Origin: Maritimibacter sp. | GTDB lineage: Bacteria > Pseudomonadota > Alphaproteobacteria > Rhodobacterales > Rhodobacteraceae | Reading direction: 5' to 3' | Length of the DNA stretch: 6,748 bases | Assembly (NCBI GenBank): GCA_020441225.1 | Contig: JAGRMP010000052.1 | Coordinates: 1-6,748 of the forward strand | Shown: positions 1 to 4,966 of the stretch, piece after piece | Numbering within the stretch: position 1 is the first letter of the stretch | Layout: every line of letters starts with the position of its first letter | Made by a program: the position numbers and the translations under genes | The notes under the pieces: model-generated | The model's database searches: none | The model's input: only the letters and a program-made list of their open reading frames with translations | Told to the model about the DNA's origin: nothing

Positions 1-635
1 ATGATCTTGATCTCGCCCTCGCCGACGATTTCGTGCTCATGCTTGCGGAAATCGGCTTCGGACCTGATGAAGAAGGTCGTGTGGCCGGAGTCGCCGAAGG
101 CCGATTGCAGCACAAGATCGTCGCCGAGCCCGGCGTCCTTGCAGACCTTCTGGAGCTGGGCGTAGCTGGTGACCTCGCTGAGCGCGTTCGGCACCGAGGG
201 CACACCCGCCTTGTTGCCGACCCGCACCGTTTCGATCTTGTTGTCCATATGCGTGCGCAGCCTGGCTTTGGGAAACCAGACCTCGCCGCCCAGTTCCTTG
301 ACCAGAGCCTCGGTTTTCTCGTCGAACATCAGGAAGACGAACTTGGGCTTGCCGCCGCGGGTCTTGACGTAGTCGATCACCTCCTTGTGCTGGAGCAGGT
401 AATTGTTGATGTCCTCGATCGACTGGAATTCGTCATGCGGCAATTCGGAGGGGCAGAGCACGTTCGGATGGCGCCCGTCGAAACAGTCCATGTAACAGAT
501 ATATTTGAAGTTTTTCACCCACTCGTCGAGCCCGAGCAGGTTGAAGTTGGTCGCCGAAACAAAATAGATCGGATCGGAGTTGGTGTGGAAGTACCGGCGG
601 ATCTCGGAGATGTTCTTCAATGTCTTCTTGGCCAT
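1..635 (-). CDS. ATP-grasp enzyme, biotin-carboxylase-like, 3' end beyond window
   Basis: Translated from the ATG at 635-633 this frame stays open for 211 codons to the window edge, so only the N-terminal part is visible. It starts MAKKTLKNISEIRRYF and has an alpha/beta pre-ATP-grasp region (residues ~15-125), then the segment DNKIETVRVGNKAGVPSVP (~residues 135-155), which matches the DK-x-x-x-R-x-x-x-x-AGVP-x-x-P signature at the entry of the ATP-grasp fold. Next comes LVLQSAFGDSGHTTFFI (~174-190), corresponding to the first ATP-binding strand and glycine-rich loop. The start is supported by AAGGAG at 644-649, eight bases upstream. The usual lysine before the loop is glutamine (Q177), so a true biotin carboxylase is doubtful; an ATP-dependent carboxylate-amine ligase is an equal or better guess. 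It follows the decarboxylase after 29 bases and is probably cotranscribed. The catalytic half of the fold is outside the window, so the reaction cannot be assigned. Confidence 0.85.
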   Translation of the reverse strand, partial: MAKKTLKNISEIRRYFHTNSDPIYFVSATNFNLLGLDEWVKNFKYICYMDCFDGRHPNVLCPSELPHDEFQSIEDINNYLLQHKEVIDYVKTRGGKPKFVFLMFDEKTEALVKELGGEVWFPKARLRTHMDNKIETVRVGNKAGVPSVPNALSEVTSYAQLQKVCKDAGLGDDLVLQSAFGDSGHTTFFIRSEADFRKHEHEIVGEGEIKI

Positions 636-643
636 TAGGTTGG

Positions 644-649
644 CTCCTT
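644..649 (-). promoter_or_regulatory. Ribosome binding site of the ATP-grasp gene
   Basis: On the minus strand AAGGAG lies within a purine run (AGGAAGGAAGGAG), eight bases before the ATG at 635. It sets the start of the partial ATP-grasp gene. This matters because the same frame is open upstream into the decarboxylase gene, so the frame alone does not define the start. Confidence 0.7.
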
Positions 650-664
650 CCTTCCTGTTGGTCG

Positions 665-3407
665 TCAGTTCATCTCGGCTTTCAGCGCGTCCTTGGTAAA
701 CACCCTGAGCCCGAGATCGGCGCGGTAGCCGTGGATTTCGCTCACATCGAGCGCCATCATGAAGCTCATGATCTCGGGACTGATTACCTGTCCCGGCACA
801 AGGATCGGGAAGCCCGGCGGGTAGGGGATGATGAATGAGGTCGAGACCAGTTCCTCGCCGGCTTTCAACCGCTCCATCAGCGTGGTGTCGAGCGGCAGGT
901 AGTCGCATTTGTCTTCGTCGTAGGCGAGGAAGAAGGCGCGGCGGATATCGCCCTCGGAGGTGTCGGTGCCGAACCGGAATGCCTCGTGGAAATGGCTGAA
1001 ATCCGGCAGCGGCGGCACGTGTTCGACCAGCGCCGAGACCCGGTTCTGGAACGAGCTGCAGCTCCATCTTGGAGGCGTCGTCGAGCAGGTCGTCGATCTC
1101 CTTGGCGATCTCGACCAGCACCTCGATCAGGTAGGCGACCGAGGAGCGCGTGGTGCCGATATTGGTCATGAACAGCACGGTGTTGCGCGAGGTCTTGTTG
1201 ATCTGGATCCCGTATTTGTCCATCAGGATCTTGGTCTTGAACGTGTCGCCGTCCCAGCCGGTCCCGCCGACCGCGAGGGTGATACGGGTGGGATCGAGCA
1301 CGAACTCGTCCCTGGCCCAGGCCGCCCATGCATCGCTCCAGCCCTGCTGCGGGTCGTAGTAGCTCTGGATCCCGCTTTCACGGAAGGCTTCCGGGATCAT
1401 GTCGCCGGCGGCGAGCACGGTGAAATACTTCTGCAGCAGCGGATGGGTCGAGACCGCGCGGCGGATCGCCATCGCGCTTTCGACCTGCCGCTGGACGAAT
1501 TCGAACCCTTCGAGCTCGACCTGCCGCCGTCCGACATCGAGAGAGGCGATGATCTGGTAATTGGGCGACGTCGAGGTATGGGTGAAATAGGCTTCGTGGA
1601 AGGCCTGTTCGACCTCGCCTTTGAAGTCCTGGTCGTTGACGTGGATCATCGAGCCCTGCCGCAGCGATGTCAGGGTCTTGTGGGTCGACTGGGTGGAGTA
1701 GACCCGCACCCGCGCGTCCGGTGGCGGCACCAGCCGGGTGTTGAGCCAGGTCTCGTTGTCGGCGTCGGCCAGCTTCTTTTGCTGGTTTTCCCAGGCCGCG
1801 GCGGCCTCGGGGGTTCTCAGCGTCTCGCGCAGCGTGTTGGCGACGTCCATCCCCGTCCGCTTCCGGTAGGTCGGATTGAAGCGGGCGAAGGCGAACCAGG
1901 CCTCGTCCCAGAGGAACACGAGATCTTTCTTGATCGCGAGGCATTCCTCCATCACGCGCTGGACGTTGTAGACCAGCCCGTCGAAGGTGCAGTTGGTGAG
2001 CAGGACCATGCGCACCTTGTCGAGCTTGCCGGCCGACTTGAGCTCCAGGAGCTTGTGCTTGATTTCGGCGAGCGGCACCGCGCCGTACATCGAGTATTGA
2101 TGCAGCGGGTAGCTGTCCATGTAGACGACATGGGCGCCCGAAAGCACCATGCCGTAATGGTGCGACTTGTGGCAATCGCGGTCGACCAGCACGATATCGC
2201 CCGGCCGGATCAGCGATTGGACCACGATCTTGTTGCAGGTCGAGGTGCCGTTGGTGGCGAAGAACGTCTGTTTCGAGCCGAAGGCGCGCGAGGCCATGTC
2301 CTGCGCTTCCTTGATCGGCCCGCGGGGTTCGAGCAGGCTGTCGAGCCCGCCGGAGGTGGCCGAGGTCTCCGCGAGGAAGATGTTGGGCCCGTAGAAAGCG
2401 CCCATGTCCTGGATCCAGTGCGACCGGCTGATCGACTTGCCGCGACTGATCGGCATGGCATGAAACACGCCGGTGGGCTGGCGCGAGTATTCCTTGAGCG
2501 CGGTGAAGAACGGCGTCTTGTAGCGCCGCGCCACGCCGCGCAGGATGTTGAGGTGCAGCTCGAGGAAGTCTTCCTGGTTGTAGAACACCCGGCGGCAGAG
2601 GCCGAGGTCCATGAGCGCGATGTCTTCGGCCGAGCGGTCGGTGACGAGGTAGGCGTCGAGTTCGGGCCTGACCTTGGCGATCAGCCGGCAGGCCTCGGGG
2701 CCGTAATCGCTCGGCATCAGGTGATCGACGTCTTCTTCGTCGCCGATGTGGCTGATGTATTGCTGCAGGATCGGCAGCACGTTCTTCGATTTGAGCACCA
2801 GCCCGGGGCGCACGACAACCGCCTGGACGTTGTGGTTGAACAGGATGCCGATCAGCGCGTCTTCGAGGCTGGGGACGATGACCGGTTCGTAGATGAACGG
2901 GTCTTCTGGCCGGCGGACCCGATTGAGCGCGCCGCGCAGGAATTTCTCCTGGTTCTCGTTGACGCTGTCGACGATCAGCACTTCGAAATAGGGCCGCCCA
3001 AGGGCCCGCGCCTCCAGCGTCAGCGCGCTCTCGTCTTCGTAATCTTCGCTGTCCACGTCGTCGGCGCCGAGCGGGATCGTCCGGCGTCGGTAGGCGCCTG
3101 TCGCGAGGGCCCGTGCGACGCGCTTGACCGAGATCGTGAGATCCTCGATCGCGCGCTGGTCGAGCAGGCGGCGCAGGTGTTCGAACGCCTGCCGACCGGG
3201 GAAGGCCCAGTAGGCCTCGATCGGTTCGAGCGACTCGAACAGGGCCTCTGCGGTGCTCACGAGCATCTTGCCCTTGCGCCCCTCGGTGCCGTCGATACCG
3301 AGAGATTCGACGGTTTCGCGCAGGGTGCTCCAACGGTCGGCGCGCAGTTGGGTGGCGCTGTAATAATCGCCGATCGACGGCAGATTTCGGTCTGTCGCTG
3401 CGTTCAT
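665..3407 (-). CDS. Orn/Lys/Arg decarboxylase, fold-type-I PLP enzyme; one frame change at ~1053-1064
   Basis: A PLP-dependent basic amino-acid decarboxylase of the CadA/AdiA/SpeF superfamily, about 913 aa once the frame break is bridged. It begins MNAATDRNLPSIGDYY, with GGGAGGA six bases before the ATG and an in-frame stop just upstream. Residues 1-~125 are an extension I do not recognise; ~130-290 look like the alpha/beta wing domain. The PLP core has NGTSTCNK (386-393), DRDCHKSHH (411-417, with H413 expected to stack on PLP), WDEAW (500-504, with D501 expected to pair with the pyridine nitrogen) and STHK (574-577, with K577 as the Schiff-base lysine). The C-terminal domain, with TSFIIPYPPGFPILVPGQ, is read in another frame from about 1054 to the TGA at 667-665. 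From memory, CadA has about 348 residues after its lysine and the bridged protein has 336, so both parts belong to one gene. Between D501 and K577 there are ~39 residues more than in CadA. Substrate (ornithine, lysine, arginine or other) is not determinable. The gene sits between the hydrolase and ATP-grasp genes in a likely operon. Confidence 0.9.
1053..1064 (-). other. Frame break in the decarboxylase, on a perfect 12-bp palindrome
   Basis: Upstream of here the decarboxylase reads ...IDDLLDDASKMEL (M781 to L783). Downstream its conserved sequence resumes one frame over as SFQNRVSALVEHVPPLPDF. Joining them requires dropping one base (equivalent to a +1 shift) or adding two. The site GAGCTGCAGCTC is its own reverse complement. 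It contains no homopolymer and no stop codon. The exact base cannot be fixed; dropping a C gives a plausible MELQSFQNRV or MELSSFQNRV join. Confidence 0.88.
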
Positions 3408-3413
3408 TCGTTT

Positions 3414-3420
3414 TCCTCCC
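3414..3420 (-). promoter_or_regulatory. Ribosome binding site of the decarboxylase
   Basis: GGGAGGA on the minus strand lies six bases before the ATG at 3407. An in-frame TAG (3422-3420) overlaps its start, so this ATG is the first possible start in the frame. This makes the N-terminal extension of the decarboxylase a real part of the reading frame. Confidence 0.75.
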
Positions 3421-3464
3421 TATTGCGCGCCGCGGTCACGACGCGCTCCGCAGCCCTGCCGCGG

Positions 3465-4433
3465 TCAGTCGGTTCCGGTTTTTCCCTTGAACATCGGGAC
3501 GTTTTCGGACGCTTGCGGGTGCGCGGCGTCGAGACCCAGCGCCGAGCGCGGATCCGACATGTCGACCCCGGCCCGCGAGCCCTGTTCCGGGATGGCGAGC
3601 GGTCCCAGCGTGTGCAGGTAGGCGTCGGTGCCGCTGTTGCGGTCGTAGATCGAGAAATCGGCCTCGCGGTCACGGAAACTTTTCAGCACCTGCCCGAGAC
3701 CCTTGATGCCCGTTTCACGCTGGCGACGGACCAGATCGAGATCGACCTCGATGGGAAACATGTCTTCCTGCCCGGCCGACTGGTGCAGCACGGTCGCGGT
3801 GGGGTCGACAACGATGGAGCGGCCGACGCCGCCGGCGGCAAGGCCGTTGACGGCGAAGACGTAGCACTGGAACTGTGCCGCGGTCGCACGCGCAATGGCG
3901 AGTTCGGCGTCGCGGTCTGTCGTGCCGGTCAGGACCGGGTTGAGCAACACTTCGACGCCCTGGCTGGTGAGCTGACGTGTGGTCTCGGGGAACCAGATGT
4001 CGTAACAGATCGACAGCCCGAACCGCCCGACGTCGGGAACGTCGAAGATGCAGAACTCGGTGCCGGATGAAATGTCGGCTTCATACGGTTTGAACGGGAA
4101 CATCTTGCGATAGTGCGTGACGATCTCGCCTTCGGGGTTGATGACCACCGCGGTGTTGTAGATCTTTCCGTCCGCGGTCCGTTCGAACATCGACCCCGGA
4201 ATGAGCCAGATCGCGTAGCGCTTCGCGGCGTCGCGAAATCCGTCGAGGACCTCATTGGGGAAGGGTTGCGCAAAGGTGTGCAGGGGCCCGTAGGGCGCCA
4301 GTTCCGAGAACAGGACCATCTGGGTCCAGGGAAATCGGGCCATCAGGATGTCGATACGATGATGCATCGCCTCGACGTTCGAGTGCAATGCGGCCACGTG
4401 CATCTGTACGCCGGCAATCGCAAAGGGGGTCAT
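3465..4433 (-). CDS. Carbon-nitrogen hydrolase, nitrilase superfamily
   Basis: A cytosolic C-N hydrolase of 322 aa with the full nitrilase-superfamily catalytic set: E44 in LFSELAPYGP, K110 in HYRKMFPF and C143 in SICYDIWFPE. Members hydrolyse amides, N-carbamoyl groups or nitriles through a cysteine thioester; the general fold is alpha-beta-beta-alpha. The core begins at once (MTPFAIAGVQMH) and ends near residue 270; a tail of ~50 residues follows, making it slightly longer than common 260-300 aa members. I chose the ATG at 4433 because GGAG sits eight bases upstream; an upstream GTG at 4496 would add 21 residues of poor quality and lie inside a hairpin. It is first in a likely operon with the decarboxylase (57 bases downstream) and the ATP-grasp gene. 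By analogy with agmatine degradation an N-carbamoylputrescine-type amidase is possible, but substrate is not shown by sequence. Confidence 0.92.
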   Translation of the reverse strand: MTPFAIAGVQMHVAALHSNVEAMHHRIDILMARFPWTQMVLFSELAPYGPLHTFAQPFPNEVLDGFRDAAKRYAIWLIPGSMFERTADGKIYNTAVVINPEGEIVTHYRKMFPFKPYEADISSGTEFCIFDVPDVGRFGLSICYDIWFPETTRQLTSQGVEVLLNPVLTGTTDRDAELAIARATAAQFQCYVFAVNGLAAGGVGRSIVVDPTATVLHQSAGQEDMFPIEVDLDLVRRQRETGIKGLGQVLKSFRDREADFSIYDRNSGTDAYLHTLGPLAIPEQGSRAGVDMSDPRSALGLDAAHPQASENVPMFKGKTGTD

Positions 4434-4441
4434 TGCTTCGT

Positions 4442-4445
4442 CTCC
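4442..4445 (-). promoter_or_regulatory. Ribosome binding site of the hydrolase
   Basis: GGAG on the minus strand lies eight bases before the ATG at 4433. It decides in favour of this start over the in-frame GTG at 4496. The leader stem-loop at 4456-4473 ends about ten bases upstream of it. Confidence 0.6.
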
Positions 4446-4455
4446 AAGGACTGGC

Positions 4456-4473
4456 GCGGACAGGCGTGTCCGC
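4456..4473 (-). promoter_or_regulatory. Leader stem-loop / inverted repeat before the hydrolase
   Basis: GCGGACA and TGTCCGC form a perfect 7-bp inverted repeat around a four-base loop. CTGG/CCAG arms at 4451-4454 and 4477-4480 can extend it after small internal mismatches. It lies between the terminator-like hairpin and the hydrolase ribosome site. It could be an RNA leader structure or a dyad operator for a regulator; no U-tract follows, so it is not a classic terminator. Only the dyad itself is seen; any role is inference. Confidence 0.45.
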
Positions 4474-4490
4474 TCCCCAGTCGAATTACG

Positions 4491-4517
4491 GCCCACCGTT
4501 GCGGTTCAACGGTGGGC
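4491..4517 (-). terminator. Stem-loop after the universal stress protein gene
   Basis: GCCCACCGTTG and CAACGGTGGGC form a perfect 11-bp stem with a five-base loop, starting nine bases past the stress-protein stop codon. On the minus strand it is followed by CGTAATTCG, not by a run of T, so it is a strong hairpin without a proper U-tract. It probably ends, weakens or protects the 3' end of the transporter/stress-protein transcript. It separates the upstream transporter unit from the hydrolase-decarboxylase-ATP-grasp unit. Confidence 0.6.
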
Positions 4518-4526
4518 GTCCGTGTT

Positions 4527-4952
4527 CTACCGGACCACGAGCACCGGGATTTCCGAGTGCCGGACGACCTTTTCGGCGGCCGAGCCGACGAGGAAGCTGC
4601 GCAGCTCGTCCGGCGGGTGCGAGGCCATCACGATCACGTCGGCCCCGATCTTTCTGGCCGAGGTCAGGATGGTCTCGGGGACGTGACCATGGCCGACATG
4701 CGGGCTGGCCTTGGCCCCCTCGGGCAGGTTTTCGGCGATGAAGTCCTCGAGCGCGGTTTCCATATGGTTGAGCGCCTTGGTCTCGAAATCCGCGGGCAGG
4801 AAACTCGCCACCATCGCGGCGCCGATGTCGTGGACGATGCCGAGCACATGGATCTCGCCGTTGTCGCCGGCGAGCCGGAGCGCCATGGGCAGGGCCTTCT
4901 CCCAGCTCGCCGGGTGGTTCAGATCGATTGGCAGAACTATCTTGTCAAACAT
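4527..4952 (-). CDS. Universal stress protein (UspA family), transporter-linked
   Basis: A single-domain universal stress protein of 141 aa, the normal length for the family. It shows the N-terminal MFDKIVLPID strand with D10, the middle GHVPETILTSARKIGADVIVMAS segment and the C-terminal GSAAEKVVRHSEIPVLVV. The family's ATP-binding signature G-x2-G-x9-G-S is degenerate: the first two glycines are A110 and P113, while G123-S124 remain, so ATP binding may be weak or lost. Its Shine-Dalgarno AAAGGAGG (4959-4966) overlaps the permease stop codon and the genes are 13 bases apart, so the two are almost certainly cotranscribed and translationally coupled. Stress proteins paired with TRAP transporters include TeaD, which modulates TeaABC in Halomonas; a similar role in tuning transport is the best inference here. 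Confidence 0.93.
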   Translation of the reverse strand: MFDKIVLPIDLNHPASWEKALPMALRLAGDNGEIHVLGIVHDIGAAMVASFLPADFETKALNHMETALEDFIAENLPEGAKASPHVGHGHVPETILTSARKIGADVIVMASHPPDELRSFLVGSAAEKVVRHSEIPVLVVR

Positions 4953-4958
4953 GTCCGT

Positions 4959-4966
4959 CCTCCTTT
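4959..4966 (-). promoter_or_regulatory. Ribosome binding site of the stress protein, overlapping the permease stop
   Basis: The minus strand reads TGAAAGGAGG: the permease stop codon runs straight into the Shine-Dalgarno, six bases before the stress-protein ATG at 4952. Ribosomes ending the permease would be placed at the next start, consistent with translational coupling. Confidence 0.75.

Noticed and set aside
33..638. Plus-strand open frame of 201 codons at the left end
   Set aside because: Antisense to the ATP-grasp gene, which has the recognised nucleotide-binding sequence and a good ribosome site; the plus frame has no known motif.
665..1018. A separate small gene starting at GTG 1018 for the decarboxylase C-terminal domain
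   Set aside because: No convincing ribosome site precedes 1018, the homologous sequence continues upstream of it in the same frame to about 1054, and the domain is normally part of the decarboxylase. A frame break explains it better.
1053..1064. Programmed +1 frameshift like that of antizyme or RF2
   Set aside because: There is no in-frame stop or slippery/slow codon context at the site, and unshifted reading does not terminate nearby; kept only as a less likely alternative to an indel.
1378..3333. Minus-strand open frame of 651 codons inside the decarboxylase
   Set aside because: It is arginine/proline-rich and structureless, in a different frame from the PLP-enzyme sequence, which carries all conserved motifs.
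960..4070. Very long plus-strand open frame (1,036 codons) running opposite the decarboxylase and hydrolase genes
   Set aside because: Its translation is rich in R, G, D, V and H with no domain and no recognisable motif, and it lies antisense to two genes with clear catalytic residues. It is a codon-bias mirror of the minus-strand genes.
4434..4496. Longer hydrolase start at GTG 4496
   Set aside because: The extra 21 residues do not look like nitrilase sequence, the start would lie in the 4491-4517 hairpin, and the ATG at 4433 has a good ribosome site and begins directly at the conserved first strand.
4484..4510. Sigma-70-like promoter (TTGAAC ... TAATTC) before the hydrolase
   Set aside because: The two elements are only about 15 bases apart, overlap the hairpin and match the consensus weakly, so I cannot support a promoter call.
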